Assembly: GCA_036365145.1 (NCBI GenBank)
Contig: JAEOAD010000052.1
Coordinates: forward strand, 16,351,501 to 16,415,500
DNA: 64,000 bases
Source of the DNA: Orientallactaga sibirica
Lineage: Eukaryota; Chordata; Mammalia; Rodentia; Dipodidae
Direction of reading: 5' to 3'
Part shown: positions 10,570 through 22,512 of the stretch, piece by piece
Position numbering within the stretch: position 1 is the stretch's first letter
How the letters are laid out: the number at the start of each line of letters is the position of its first letter
Notes under the pieces: model-generated
Told to the model about the DNA's origin: nothing
The model's database searches: none
What the model saw: only the letters and a program-made list of their open reading frames with translations
Position numbers and translations under genes: made by a program

Positions 10570-10898
10570 ATTTGCTTGTATTCAATAAATGTGTGTGTAT
10601 GTAATGGTGTATGCATGCCATGAAGCGTGCGTGGAGATCAGAGAACAGTCTCAAGGTGTTGGTCTTCACCTTCTACTTTGTTTGAGATAGTGTCTCTCAT
10701 TTGCACTGCAAATGCCCTACTAACAGGCCTGAGAGCTTGGGAATGCTCCTGACTGCCTCCCAACATGCTGTATACCTGTTGGGATTACAGACGTGTGCTA
10801 TTTTTGACCATCTTTACATGGGTTCTAGGGATCCAAACTCCACTTGTCAGGCTTGGGCAGCAAGCACTTTTCACCACTGAGCCATCTCTTTAGGCCAA
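10570..10898 (-). mobile_element. B3-type SINE (B2 superfamily)
   Basis: Minus-strand copy. It contains GGAGATCAGAGAACAGTCTCA, GTTGGTCTTCACCTTCTAC, GGGATTACAGACGTGTG, and the tRNA-like head complement CACTGAGCCATCTCTTTAGGCC. It is diverged. Confidence 0.75.
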
Positions 10899-10946
10899 TA
10901 AATACACCGTCTATGACTTCTCTAATTTAATATAGTTAAATATACG

Positions 10947-11344
10947 TGTTATAGCCATTGCACGTTGCTGGGATGAACATCCAAACCAGATACAGTTTAG
11001 AGGAGGAAGGAATTTATTTCAAGCTTACAGATCCAGGGAGAACTTTCCATCAAAGGTGGAAGAAGCTACTTCCATACATCCAAGCAACGAGAAACAACTA
11101 AACAGCCCATGAAAACCAAAAGAAAGAAGCATGAAAGGGCAGCATGCAGGAGCCTGCCAGAGCTCAGATTTCTCTTATTCCTTTTGGCTGAAATCAGATA
11201 CACCCTCGAATACATCTTAGGGCTAGACCCCAGGATCTGCCCCCCTCCACTCGACACCTCCTCTAGCCAAGTGGCTGGAGATCCAAGTTACAAGCTTTAA
11301 TAAAACACCTGAATCTATGGGGGACATACATTCAAGCTACCACA
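10947..11344 (-). mobile_element. Solo LTR, MaLR-like family
   Basis: The reverse complement begins TGTGGTAGCTTGAATG with a nearby CCCCCATA and TTCAGGTGTTTTATTA, matching the start of the LTR at 2725. The other end reads TGTTATAG on the plus strand, so the termini are TG...CA. Flanks ATACG and ATATG agree at four of five positions, a likely decayed target-site duplication. Confidence 0.65.
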
Positions 11345-12779
11345 ATATGTGAGAAAGAAGAGCTGAAACTTTGGCAAGGAAGAAAGAGAAAGAAAATGAG
11401 CGTACATTGAAAAACAGAACAAAACAACAAGGAAACAAGTAGGAGACAAGAATGCTCTTGGGACAGCCTGCAGGCTATTCAGCCTTCAGAATTCAAATGG
11501 AGCAACTTGCCATGCTGCAAACATTTAATATTTCTCTTGTTAAACCTTTAGGCACTTTGGATAGATCACTAAGCTTACCCTTTCATCCTCTCAGTATAAA
11601 CTGGGTGTCCCACTTTGGGTAGGGACCTTGTAAGGCTCCTGGGTGCAAAGAGGTTGTGTTCCAGGATATCCCTAGGATCAGTAAAAAGAATTGCAAGTGG
11701 AGCAACCCCAGAACACCTTAAGATGAGAGGAGCAGAAGATGATCAGAGGAGGACTCTACCCCCAGGTGGATGCAGGTGCACAGGCACTTTCAGGAATGGA
11801 CTCCTGATGAGCTGAGGCCAAGTCAGGAGGTAGGGTTGAGTCAGAGGGCATTCTACCAAGAGTGAGTGGCAAGAACAAGGGTGCAGAGGGTCTTTCATGG
11901 GTCCCAGGATCAGAGGACCCAGCTCCTGTGATCGCTTTCCTTGTAAGCCTCTCCTGGAGAAAGGAGAGGCAATCTCCCTTTGTTCCTTTTCTTACCTCTA
12001 GTAGCTGATTAGAGTGGGTCAGCTCTCCCCTCACTGGAAACCACACATCAGCCATGTCACCTCCCCCAGTTTTCTTTGTCTCCAAAGAAAGGGAAGGTTG
12101 TTTCACTGATCCCTACGTACTGCCCTAGCATAACAGAAACCCCTGTAGTGTACATGGTTAGGCATATCAACCATAATGAACCTGATCCCCAGCTTCCCTT
12201 TAGACAGCAGCCCCAGCCTCTGGAAATTAAGATCCTGTGGTGTCAGGATAGGAATCCAACATCTCAGGGAACACAAACTTAGGATGGAATTTGCTGTCAG
12301 GTACATTACTTCTATTAAGATTCATTTCTGAGGGACTAGCTCCTAGGCACCTTCCAGATTGATGCAGCCTTGCAAAGGCTGCTTTTCCAGCTGGAAGGAC
12401 CTTGGTGAGGATTTCCAGTGGCAATGTGATCCATCCAGCATAGACAGGGCTGGCCCATCCAGATTCCCTGAGCCTTTTGGGTACTAGCACCCTGGTGGTC
12501 AGCTGAATGGAACAGGAAGTGGTGTGGATTGCTCCCAACACACTAGTTTCCTGTGCACAAAGATCATGAAGTTCCTCATCCCTGAGGGAAGGGGTGCCCC
12601 AGCCAGACACCCACCCCATCCATGCTTATGCCCACTGCCATCTTTCCTCTCTGGATGGGAGAGTTTGCTTACCCCTGCTGAGGTGGGAGTCTCCACTCAG
12701 GGAGCTAGGAGAAGACACCTGAAGCTAGACAGGGCTTTACCTGGGTACCTGCAATGCTAAATAATGAATTCCGCCTGTG

Positions 12780-12810
12780 TGTACACTTCCAGGCAGCTGG
12801 ACGGGTACAC

Positions 12811-12849
<39 letters not shown>

Positions 12850-13077
12850 GCCACATGCTGGGCTGACAACTTGGAGGGGCGGGGCTGACAAGGCTGCCAG
12901 GCACTGAGAGAAGCTGGAAGGAGCAGCTTAGCTCCATTGCCTTGGTCTCTGTGGGCAGCATAAGGAGGAGGAGGCAGCAACTACGAGAGGAGGGAGAGGA
13001 GGGAGCAGTGTGAGCCGCATTCCACCAGCTAGCTCCTTCCTTTGCTCTGCCTGGCAGTTTCCAGACTCATCACCAGC
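12780..13077 (+). promoter_or_regulatory. OTOF: OTOF proximal promoter and 5' UTR region
   Basis: This is the sequence just upstream of the OTOF start codon. It holds a (CA)n tract (about 12811-12848) and a GC box, GAGGGGCGGGGCT, at 12875-12886. GA-rich DNA (12960-13010) follows, then a probable 5' UTR ending ACCAGCATGG, a strong Kozak context with A at -3 and G at +4. I cannot fix the transcription start; no TATA box is obvious. Confidence 0.5.
12811..12848. repeat. (CA)n microsatellite upstream of OTOF
   Basis: About 19 CA units, ending roughly 27 bp before the GC box. It can form Z-DNA and is likely length-polymorphic. Confidence 0.95.
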
Positions 13078-13156
13078 ATGGCCCTGATCGTCCACCTCAA
13101 GACTGTTGCAGAACTGCGGGGCAAAGGTGACCGGATCGCCAAAGTGACTTTCAGAG
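13078..13156 (+). CDS. OTOF: Otoferlin, coding exon 1
   Basis: Encodes [20 protein letters not shown] followed by AKVTFR, the otoferlin N-terminus as I know it from mammals. The exon is 79 nt and ends one base into a glycine codon at a GTAGGG donor (GT at 13157-13158). These residues form the first strands of the C2A domain. Otoferlin is a tail-anchored ferlin of about 1,997 residues with several C2 domains. It acts in synaptic vesicle priming, fusion and replenishment at inner hair cell ribbon synapses. The ATG is chosen by family agreement and strong Kozak context; the same frame is open further upstream but has no ATG there. Confidence 0.97.
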
Positions 13157-14183
13157 GTAGGGAAGCCCCAGTCTTAGAGGGACCCCAGTTATGCAAGCTT
13201 ACCCAAGCCCAGACTCTGGAGGCTGATGGGAACAAAGCTAGGCTGAGAGGATGGGCAGTAAATTCTAGCAGGGACACTAGCCATGAGCTTATCAAAAGTA
13301 ATCACCTACCCCTGCCTGGCCTTGGGTTTCCTAACTATGAGGGCCCTGTGTTTTTTCTGGCCAACATGTCAGTGTCCTATGATACAGACTCTGTTCAGTG
13401 AGACAGAAGTGGGGGACCCACTCCTGGGCTCAGAAAGACCCAGAGGGGCCCAGTCTTGCAGAGCCTTCCTGAGCTCCCACCTTCCCTTCTATCCCCACAG
13501 AATGGTTTCTGTGTGTGCTAGACAGCTTCTGTGTGTGGAAGACCCATGGCAGCCAGTGGTTTTCTGGACCCAGTATGATAAGATGGCTATTGGCTTTTCT
13601 CATACCTATGGTGTTCTTGGGATCCTGGCCTCTCCTCTGTCAACTCTTCTTACCCTCCTTCAGCTCATGTGCTCAGAGACCATTTCTTATGCCCGTCTGT
13701 GTACCAAGCCTGGGGGTGGAGGAATGGAGAAGGCTATAGACATGAAGCTGAACATGATGCAGGCTTTGGCCCCAAAGAACCTCATTTGGTGGGGCAGGAG
13801 CACCCAGTGAGTGGACAGGAGGACATAGGACAGGTGTGTTATACAGAGAAGTTGGGAACCAAAGCTGGGACATAGCAGTCAAGGAAGGTTTCCAGGAGGA
13901 GGCAATACTCAACTGCAAGCTGAGGGAACCAAAAGGGGGAGCCAAGGAGAGGGGATGATGACAGAGGAGTCTGGAGGAACTGTGTGCCCAAGGCTAGGAA
14001 AGGAGTTAGAACCAAAGAACACAGATAACGCATGAGCAGGAGCCCAGAAAGGGTGCACAAGATGAGGTTGACGAGCACTCTCCAGACAGAAGAGATTTCA
14101 GCTAAGCTCCATGCTAAGTACTAGCTCATCACTAAGCTCAATAAGAAATGACCTCTGTCTCTGAGGTCTTCACTGGCTTGCTT

Positions 14184-14325
14184 GTTGTTTGTTTTTGAGA
14201 GAGTGTCTTGTGTGGCCCAGGAAGGTCTCAAACTCACTATGTAGCTGAGGATGATCTTGAACTTCTGATCCTCTTGCCTCCTCTTCCCAAGTGCTGAAAT
14301 TATAGGCACACACCACTATGTATAC
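14184..14325 (-). mobile_element. Diverged B1/B4-type SINE
   Basis: The plus strand reads TTTTTGAGAGAGTGTCTTGTG, then TCAAACTCACTATGTAGCTGAGGATGATCTTGAACT, then CCCAAGTGCTGAAATTATAGGC. It is an older B1-type unit in reverse orientation. Confidence 0.75.
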
Positions 14326-15315
14326 ATCCCCTTTTTCACTGTTTAATGGGCTTAAATCCTTCTACATGGCTCTGCCAATCTTTGGCTTAGTTTCCCAATT
14401 GTGAACTCCACAAGAACTTTCTATCCATGAGAGATTTAGGCATTAGAAAAGGCCTGACTAGCTAAGAACCAAGAAGCCTAGTTGGGCTTTCCCAGCTCAG
14501 GAGACCTTTTCAGGACCCAGGGGCTACTGATCTCATCCTCCAGAAAATGTTGAAGCAGAGGAGCAGTCTACTCCAGTCCTCAGGAGGGAAGCAGGGGAGG
14601 CTGCCTATGGACTCCCCTTCACCCAGGGTCTTTACAAGGTACAGAGGGAAGACAGAGCTAGGCAGGCTCTCACAACTCAAGAGGGGAGAAGAGACATGTG
14701 ATCATAATAAAAACATAGTACAGGGTACTCAGGAGCCAGCTGCTGTGTTTAAAGCATAGTGGCTTACTTGGAGATATAGAGGTCAGGTAGGTTTTCCTGT
14801 AAGGAGAGGTAAGGCTGGATAGAAACAGCTTTGAATCTAGGTCTTGAATGGTATCCCTGCTTGCATGTGAGGAGGTAAAGGAGAGATGGGGAAAGTTGAT
14901 GAAGAAGGCAAAAACATTCTGGGTGAGGGACTGACAGGATCACAAACCACAGGAGGGACTTCCAGTCAGAAACCTGACTGCGGCTGGAGCAGAGGCTGCA
15001 GGAAGTGTCTGGTGGGGTTGCGGAGACTGTAAGTGGTGCCTACCCGGAAGGGGTCAGGTCTGGCCTGGTCACTAACGACAAGATTCTTCTACTGTTGTTG
15101 CAGAGACCATCTTAGACTCCAAATCAAATGTATTTACCCTAGGAAAACGAGGGAGCTCTTCCTCAGTGATAAATAAGACTTACATCTGGAAACTCCTCTG
15201 CCTCTCTCAGTAAGGGAGGCAGAGTCTCCAGCATCTCAATCTCTAGTATTTTCTTAGACATCTTGGCTTCCCTGTGGATTCTGATCCATCCTAACACCTC
15301 TTATTTTTATTTGTT

Positions 15316-15473
15316 TGTTTGTTTTGTTTTGTTTTTCAAGGTAGAGTCTCACTCTGGCCCAGGCTGACCTGGAATTAACTCTGTAGTCTCAGGGTGGCCT
15401 CGAACTCATGGCGATCCTCCTACCTCTGCCTCCTGAGTGCTGGGATTAAAGGCGTGTACCACTACTCCCAGCT
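15316..15473 (-). mobile_element. B1-like SINE
   Basis: (TTTGT)n tail, AAGGTAGAGTCTCACTCTGG, CAGGGTGGCCTCGAACTCATGG, then GCTGGGATTAAAGGCGTG. Nearly intact, minus strand. Confidence 0.93.
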
Positions 15474-15984
15474 CTCACCTCTTATTCTTAAAGAATGGGG
15501 CAAAGTTGCTTCCACTGAAAGCTGCAGATAAGCAGGGTCAGGACAACCTCAACAGCCTGTGACTGGTGGAGACACCGCTCTGTGCTTTTGATGTTGACCT
15601 AAGAAATGCACTTTCAGCATCCTCTACTCTTCCTACCCCTAGTGGAAGCTTTCCTATTAAACCCCAGGAGGTATGGGCATTTCTCCTCCTCCCACCCAGA
15701 GCAAGCCAAAGCTAAGGCAGACCCAGCCAAGAGCATCTAGAATATTCCCCAGACCTTCCTGCTATGATAAAAGAGGTGTTTTCATGCCATGGAAATAATT
15801 GTAAAATTGTCTTCTGTTGCAAAAGCTCTTAGCAAGAAAAGAAAAATAAATGTTGTGCAGAGAGAGCAGATTTGCAAATGATCTCCCAGCATGGAGAAGG
15901 CTTGGTTATCTAACCCATCTTTATCAGTAACACAAAAGCTACCTCTCTTCCACCCATGTCCATTCCTGGGTCAGAATTTTTTTT

Positions 15985-16880
15985 GCCTTGACATAAATTG
16001 ATTTTTATTGATAATTTTCATAATAAGCATAATGTAATTTAACTAATCTCCTGCCATTACCTTCTATTGCCCTCTCCCCTTCCTCCTTCTATTGAACACC
16101 TTTTTTCCAATAAGTCCCTCTTCTATTTTGATGTCTTTTTTATTCCTCTCCTCCTCCATCATCCATAATGAAATATTGATGAGCACAGTGTTGAGCAGAT
16201 CTTGTGGAAATAATGATATCCACTACGAGGTTATGAATACAATAACCACTTCATGTCCAGAAGACCAAGTTCCAAAACACTCCTCCTCATCCTTTGGCTC
16301 TTACATTATTTTTAAAAATTTATTATGGATTTTATTGCATGAACCTATCAGGTGTTGTTAATATTACCATCAGGTTATGGTCTTATATCCTCTCTCCTGA
16401 CCCTAATCCCCTGAGGACAGGGGAAGGGGTTATTTGTGCATCAGTCTCTATGGGGCAAGGGACAATGCCTCAGGATACTCCTTCCCACGCTGTGGCTCTT
16501 TCTGCGCCCCCTTCCACAATATTCCCTGCTTTAGAGGCAAGCTTTCTGCAATCCTTGAATTTCTGCTTTGAAGCATTTTGAGTGTCTTCGGTGTCTATCC
16601 CATCTCCCTGGAGTTGGTTGTCTGACTAGCAGTGAGAGCAGCACTCGTTTAGATTGACACTTCCTCTGTAATGTCTCATGGGCCATGTCAGATGTAATGA
16701 AGGTGGATCATCTTGTGCTAGGAAGTCAACAATCTTCTTTTGCCATTTAAATGGATCTTGGTTCTCCCTGGGTTTTGCTGCCTTCTGTTTAAAAAAAAGA
16801 AGTAGATGCTCCAACCAAGAGTGAGAGCAGCATGGATTAAAGGGGTAAGCTTAGTTGTTTAAGTTATTTATTAACTTTTG
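15985..16880 (-). mobile_element. L1 3'-end fragment (jerboa-type)
   Basis: This repeat aligns by eye with 35480-36560. Both begin with a T-rich stretch and TTTTTATTGA, share CTCTTCTATTTTGATGTC, and later share a GTGAGA(G)AGCA/GAGGAGCATTAA region. The T-rich left edge implies a minus-strand L1-type element. The body is non-coding, consistent with a lineage-specific 3' UTR. Confidence 0.55.
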
Positions 16881-17373
16881 ATGAGTATAGCCACTGTTCT
16901 TGGCCAAAGACCAGGAAGTTTCTCTAAGTGGGCCACTTAGGAGCCAACAAGAAGGTCAGAAGTGGGCCGAGTTTGAGGATGGGTTTTCAGGAAACAAGAA
17001 GAATATACTGCTGTGGAAGCTTCTCCTGAGGGTCAGAGCATTCTGGCAGGAACAAACCCACAAAATGTGCTGTTTCAGGCAGAGCTTAGTGAATATGCAG
17101 GGGCATGCAGGTGAGCCAGGGATCTGGGTCGCTGAGAGAGGGGAGCAGAGGCTGGAAGGCACCACAAAGAAGGTCTCAGTATCACACACTGTGGCCTTTG
17201 AACTCTGGTAAGAGGATGGGAGGGGAATGGGAAGTTAGGATTTGGTTTGAAAAAGAACTCTCTGGGCTTAAGACAGAAGGAAGGAAGTTAGAGAAAGGTT
17301 CAGACAGGGCTATGGGATGACAGCTTCACATTAAGAGAGGAGGGGCAGCTCAGGGATTAAGAGACTGAGCAAA

Positions 17374-17632
17374 GGGCTGGAAAGATGGCTTAATGATTAA
17401 GGTGCCCACCTGCCAAGCCTAAGAACACCTGTTCAATTTTCCAGGTCCCACGTTTAGCCAGACACAAAAAGTGATGCAAGGGTGCAACGCCGCACTTGCC
17501 CACAAGGGGGCGTATGCATCTGGAGTTCATTCACAGCAGCTGAGAGGTCGCTGGCGGACCCATTCTCTCCCTCTCTCTCTCTCTCTCTCTCCCTCTCTCT
17601 CCCTCTCTCTCTCTCTCTCTAACAAAAAAAAG
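17374..17632 (+). mobile_element. tRNA-derived SINE (jerboa-type), young
   Basis: Begins GGGCTGGAAAGATGGCTTAA and ends in a (CT)n stretch and A-run. It is flanked by a perfect 15 bp duplication, AAGAGACTGAGCAAA, at 17359-17373 and 17633-17647. Confidence 0.96.
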
Positions 17633-18155
17633 AAGAGACTGAGCAAATGGGTAGAACAAAGATGCCTCTGAATAGGAGAGATCCACAGTGGTCCTGACCC
17701 TAGGTATCACTGTGGATCTCAGGATTTGAGAGATGGTGTCTTCAGTGATCCTCATCTGGATGCCTACTTGTGGCTGACAGCCTAAATGCTGGCAGATGGA
17801 GAAGTCAGATGAAACACCTGGAGCTGTACCATGTGGTAGGTACCTCCAGGGCTAGCACCTTGACCACTTCTAAGAGCAGCTGGTGAGTTAGCAACAGGGA
17901 CCACTCTGTAGGCAGAGATGCAGGCAGTGCCAGGCAACAATTTCAGAAAGGTCTCCTAAGGCAGAACATCATGTGATACCTTCATCCATTGACTAGTTTC
18001 TGCCTGGATCAATCCACGCCCTACATACTGGCTTAACTGCCTTTATTTCTACTTTGTTTGGTTTATTCAAAGCAGGAAGGAAGTCTGCTTCCACTTTACT
18101 TACTAGCCTTTTTTGTTTGTTGGTTTTCTTTTATGTCAAGGGTTAAATCAGCACT

Positions 18156-18368
18156 TTGTAGTGGGGAAATGGCTCAGTGGATAAGTACTTGTTGTGCAAG
18201 CATGAAACCTGAGTTCCATCCTTAGTACCCATCTCTAAGGCTGGCATGGCAGCACATCTCAGTGCTAGGTAGGTGCAAACAGGGAATCCCTGGACTTGTT
18301 GGCTAGCTAGTCTAGCCGAATCAGTGAGCTCTAGGTTCAGCAAGAGAACCTGTCTCAAAGAACAAGAG
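18156..18368 (+). mobile_element. B4-like composite SINE
   Basis: tRNA/ID-like head GGGGAAATGGCTCAGTGGAT, then a B1-like second half with GGGAATCCCTGGACTTG, CTAGCCGAATCAGTGAGCTC and ACCTGTCTCAAAG. Confidence 0.8.
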
Positions 18369-18372
18369 GGAG

Positions 18373-18608
18373 GGCTGGAAAGATGGCTTAGCGGTTCAGG
18401 CACTTGCCTGCAAAGCCTAAGTACCCATGTTCAATCTCTCACCAGATCCCACATAAGCCAGATGCTCAAAGGTGAGGCAAGTGCAAGGTCACACATTGCC
18501 CACTAGGTGGCAAGGGCCTGGAGTTTGATTGCATTGGCTGAGGCCTTGGCGTGCCAATTCTCTCGCTGTGTCTCTGTAAAATAAATTTCTTTTATTAAAA
18601 AAAAAACA
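18373..18608 (+). mobile_element. tRNA-derived SINE (jerboa-type)
   Basis: GGGCTGGAAAGATGGCTTAG head, GCCTGCAAAGCCTAAG, and an AATAAA-bearing A-rich tail. It is inserted directly after the B4-like element. Confidence 0.92.
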
Positions 18609-19327
18609 AGATGGAGATCAATCAAGGAAGACATCAATGTCTCCCTCTAGCCTCCACATTCACACACATGTGCATTCATGTACATACAAATATATATGCA
18701 TACACACATGCACATGTATATGTAAAAATTTGGTACTGTGATTTTAACAATATTTTATCCCATTTGTGAATGTGAAAAACAGTCTCCCACCATGCCTTAG
18801 TGTATTCCCAACACCTGGTACAGAATGGGTACTCTGCATAGCTTGCGGATCACTAGGACCACAAGTGCCTCCATCTGTGACTGTATTGGGGGAGCCTAGG
18901 ACCCAGCATCTACTGAATGTGAGGCTGGTTCTGTCCTAAGTGCCTAAGTGCCTCCTCCCTCTCTGCCTTCATACTATAGTCTAAAAAGGAGGAGCCAGAG
19001 CTATCAGTTGAGTACATGAAAAAGTCAGATTCAGTTTAAACTGAGCCAGAGAGAAGGGACTTATCCTCGCCCTGCCCCAAGCCTAACTCTCTGCTGGGTA
19101 CACTTGATGTGTTAGCATCTGAGGAGGGGAAGTAAATGGGTAGAGGTAAAAAATGATACTTGAATAAGTTTAGTGAGCAGGGAAGGGCTAATGGGAGCCT
19201 CTGTTTAGCTGAGAGCTGGAGGTAACCTTCTCCTGCCCAAAGTCCAGGGAGTCTTCTGATCCTAGCTGTGTAAGTTGCTACTGATTTTTAGAGAATACAC
19301 TATTTAAGGAGCTTAAAATATAGCTAT

Positions 19328-19552
19328 AGGAGGGCTGGAGAGACAGCTTAGTGGTTAAGGCGCTTGACTGCGAAGCCTAAGGACCCATGTTCTACTCTCC
19401 AGATTCCACATAAGCCAGACACACAAGGTGATGCAAGTGCACGAGGTTGCACATGCGTACAAGATGGCGCATGCATCTGGAGTTTGATTGCAGTGGCTGG
19501 AGGCCCTGGCAAGCCAATTCTTTCTATCTCTCATTAAAAAAAAAAAAGCTGT
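19328..19552 (+). mobile_element. tRNA-derived SINE (jerboa-type)
   Basis: AGGGCTGGAGAGACAGCTTAG head, GCGAAGCCTAAGGACCC, CTGGAGTTTGATTGCAGTGG, and an A-tail of about 11. Confidence 0.93.
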
Positions 19553-19555
19553 AGA

Positions 19556-19728
19556 AGCCAGGTGTGGTGACACACATCTTTAATCACAAACCTTTAATCC
19601 CAGCACTTGAGAGGCAGAGATAGGGACCACCATGAGTTCGAGGCCACCCTGAGACTAAATAGTGAATTCCAGATTGGCCTGATCTAGAGTGGGGCCCTAC
19701 CTTGAAAAAACAAACAAATAAAAATAGC
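19556..19728 (+). mobile_element. B1-like SINE
   Basis: GCCAGGTGTGGTGACACACA, then a partially repeated TTTAATCCCAGCACTTGAG, ACCCTGAGACTAAATAGTG and CCCTACCTTG with an A-rich tail. It follows the previous SINE almost without spacer. Confidence 0.9.
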
Positions 19729-20270
19729 TGCAGGGTTTTGGCCTGCTCATTTTGAATTGAATTTCTTCATTGTATTTCGCTGTCAGTTGTCATCAATTGT
19801 CAGCAAGCAACTGAAAATGTACTCCTTATGGGGAAAATGGACTATTAAGAGAAAATCACATCTAGACAAGAGAATCATTAGGGAGATGGACCATCTGATA
19901 AGCCCATCAACCACCTTCACCCTAAGAGGCCTTTCTGGGACATTATGACTTAAAACTGAATAATGAACGCTTGTATTAAATATCCATAGCACACTCATCA
20001 TGATAAACTATTTGTTGGGGAACCCAACAAGTTACACTACATTTCAAAAAAACTAACATCTGTAAAGTGTTGTTTGACCATAATGGAAATCTATTCAAAA
20101 TCAATAGCAAAGCACTTTTAAAGCACTAAATAGCTGGAAATTAAATACTACCCTTTCTAATAATTTATGTTCAGCAAAGACCAGAAAGAGAAATAATGAA
20201 ACATTTTTGGGTTGTGGATATAACTCAGTGGTGCCTAGCATGTGTGAGAACCTGGGTTTGATTTCTAGCA

Positions 20271-20384
20271 ACACACACACACACCCCACACCCCACACCC
20301 CACACCACTCACACTCACCCCCAAACACACACCCCACACCACACACACCACACACGCACACACCACACACACACACCACACACT
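20271..20384. repeat. Imperfect (CA)n / CCCCACA repeat
   Basis: CA-rich tract with CCCCACAC and CCACACAC variants, following an ID-like fragment (GTGGATATAACTCAGTGGTG) at about 20214-20270. A degenerate B1-like stretch follows at 20403-20570. Confidence 0.9.
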
Positions 20385-20903
20385 AATGAGAATAGAAATA
20401 CAATGTAGTGTGGGTTGTGGGTGCGCATGCATGTGGTCTCAGCACTCAGGAGACTGAGGCAGTAGGGTTGGGAACTCAAGGACATCCCGGGCTACATAGT
20501 GACTTCCCACACAGTGACTTTCTGGGCTTATATTGCATGACCTTGTCTCCAAAAACAACCACCAAACAAAAGCTCACAGTGGGGGAAATTTAATTTATGG
20601 TAACAATTACAGTGATAATAGTAAACTTCTTTGCCACAGAGGAAGTTTCATTGGCATATGCTAACAAAGACTTAAGTGTGACGTGATAGCAATTTTGCAC
20701 AAATTCTTTCAGAGAACAAAGAAGAAAATAATCAACTCTTTATGAGCCCAAGACCTAAAAAACACCTTACACATACACACACAATTAGAGTCCATGACTC
20801 TCATTAACACAGACATAACAATCTGTAACAAAATAATAGCCAATTGAATAATAATATATAAGGATAGCACAGAAGGAAAATTGAGTTTTACCCTAAGAAT
20901 TCA

Positions 20904-21125
20904 AGGCTGGAGAGATAGCTTAGCGGTTAAGGCGCATGCCTGTGAAGCTTAAGGATCCAGGTTGGATTCTCCAGGTCCCACGTAAGCCAAATGCACATGG
21001 TGGTGCATGCATCTGGAATTTGTTTGCAGTGGCTAGAGGCCCTGGCACGCCCATTCTCACTTTCTCTCTCTGTCTCTCTCTCTCTCCCTCTCTAATAAAT
21101 AAATAAAAATAAATCTTTAAAAAAT
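20904..21125 (+). mobile_element. tRNA-derived SINE (jerboa-type)
   Basis: AAGGCTGGAGAGATAGCTTAG head, a TCTCCAGGTCCCACG segment with the B-box region, (CT)n stretch, and an AATAAATAAATAAAAAT tail. Confidence 0.93.
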
Positions 21126-21483
21126 ATATAGAATCAAAGTACTTCATCATGTTAACATATTAAATTAAAAATGCTACATGCACATGATTATATCCATGGA
21201 TGCACAAATATCACTTGACAAAATCCAATACCCATTTCATGATAAGGACTCTCGGCAAACTAGGAATAGAAGTATTTTTTCAATATGATATAAAATAACT
21301 AAAATAATCTACCTAACATCTTACTTACTGCAGACATGTAGAACGTTACGTGATGGGCAAGGCAAAGTCACTGTTGTTGTTTACTGATCCTATTTACCAG
21401 TCACCATCCATTCGTCAAGAAATAAAAACACACAGATTAGGAAGGAAGAATTAAAACTGTCTTTTTTCCACCAACACATTTTT

Positions 21484-21692
21484 TTAAATGTTTTATTTAT
21501 TTATTTATTTGAGAGAGAAAGAGGCAGATAGAGAGAGAGAATGGGTGCACCAGGGCCTCTAGCCACTGCAAATCAACTCCAGATGCATGTGCCACCATGT
21601 GCATCTGGCTTATGTGGGTCCTGTGGAATCAAACCTGGGTGCTTGGGCTTCACAGGCAAGCAGCTTAACTGCTAAGCCATCTCTCCAGCCCC
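21484..21692 (-). mobile_element. tRNA-derived SINE (jerboa-type)
   Basis: (TTTA)n tail, GAGAGAGAAAGAGGCAGATAG, CACCAGGGCCTCTAGCCACTG, and the 5' end complement CTAAGCCATCTCTCCAGCCCC. Confidence 0.94.
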
Positions 21693-22512
21693 CAATTTTT
21701 TGATTGTATAGAAATCAAAAATTCTAAGGATTATATAGAAAAGCTACTATGGTTAATGAGAAAATTTAGCATTACATACAATAGCATAAGAACATAAAAT
21801 GTTTGAACCAAGTTTTGCCATAGATATGAAAGATCCCTGGACTAAACACAAAACAAAATACCTTGACAAATAAAAGAAACCCAAATACATAGAAAGCAGT
21901 TTTTGGATGGAAGATTCATAATTATAAAGGTTCCAATTTTCCACCAATTGCTACATAGTAGACACAATACCAATTTAAAAAGTACAATAAAAGTACACTA
22001 GGATATTTTGTAGCTATTAAAAATGAAAACTTTTTAAAAATTTGTATGGATTTGCAAAGGATCTAATTAGCCAAAGTAACCTTGAAAATAGAGGGGAAAG
22101 TTGGACAATCATACTATTTTATGATATTATTATAAAGTTATTGGAATCAAGTCAGTGTAGCACTAGCCAAAGAATAAATATATAGAGCAATGTCCAAGAA
22201 GAGATCCATGTATATACAATCAATTAATTTGAAGTCAAAGTATTAGATATCTAAGAGAACTATATATCTATATGGGGGGAATGAACTCAAAATTCCTTCC
22301 TCATATCACCCACAAAGATGAATTCAAAATGGATTATTAAGACTATGCTTCTAGAAGAACATTTAGAATGCCTTTCTTATATTCCTAGATTAAGCCAAGG
22401 TTTCTTAAAGAAAGCATAAAAATACCTAAATGTAAGAAATGAACCACTAACAATTGATGGATTAGATTTCCTAACAAAAATGGCTATGCATCAGAAAATA
22501 CATTTAATAATA

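Larger units (their letters stand above)
7401..12779. other. Intergenic region between CIMIP2C and OTOF
   Basis: No exon of either gene was recognised here. It contains a B4-like SINE that runs into a compound GGAA minisatellite, two solo LTRs, a tRNA-derived SINE and a B3-type SINE, listed separately. The stretches 9084-9556, 9596-10190 and 11345-12779 hold only short chance ORFs and no recognisable element. Confidence 0.7.

Noticed and set aside
13042..13401. A 119-codon frame spanning OTOF exon 1
   Set aside because: It begins at a non-ATG codon (TTG) upstream and runs into intron 1 past a good GTAGGG donor. The true protein starts at 13078 and splices at 13156.
13283..13810. A 175-codon ORF in intron 1
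   Set aside because: No recognisable domain, starts at a non-ATG codon, and lies in ordinary intron sequence; chance length in GC-richer DNA.
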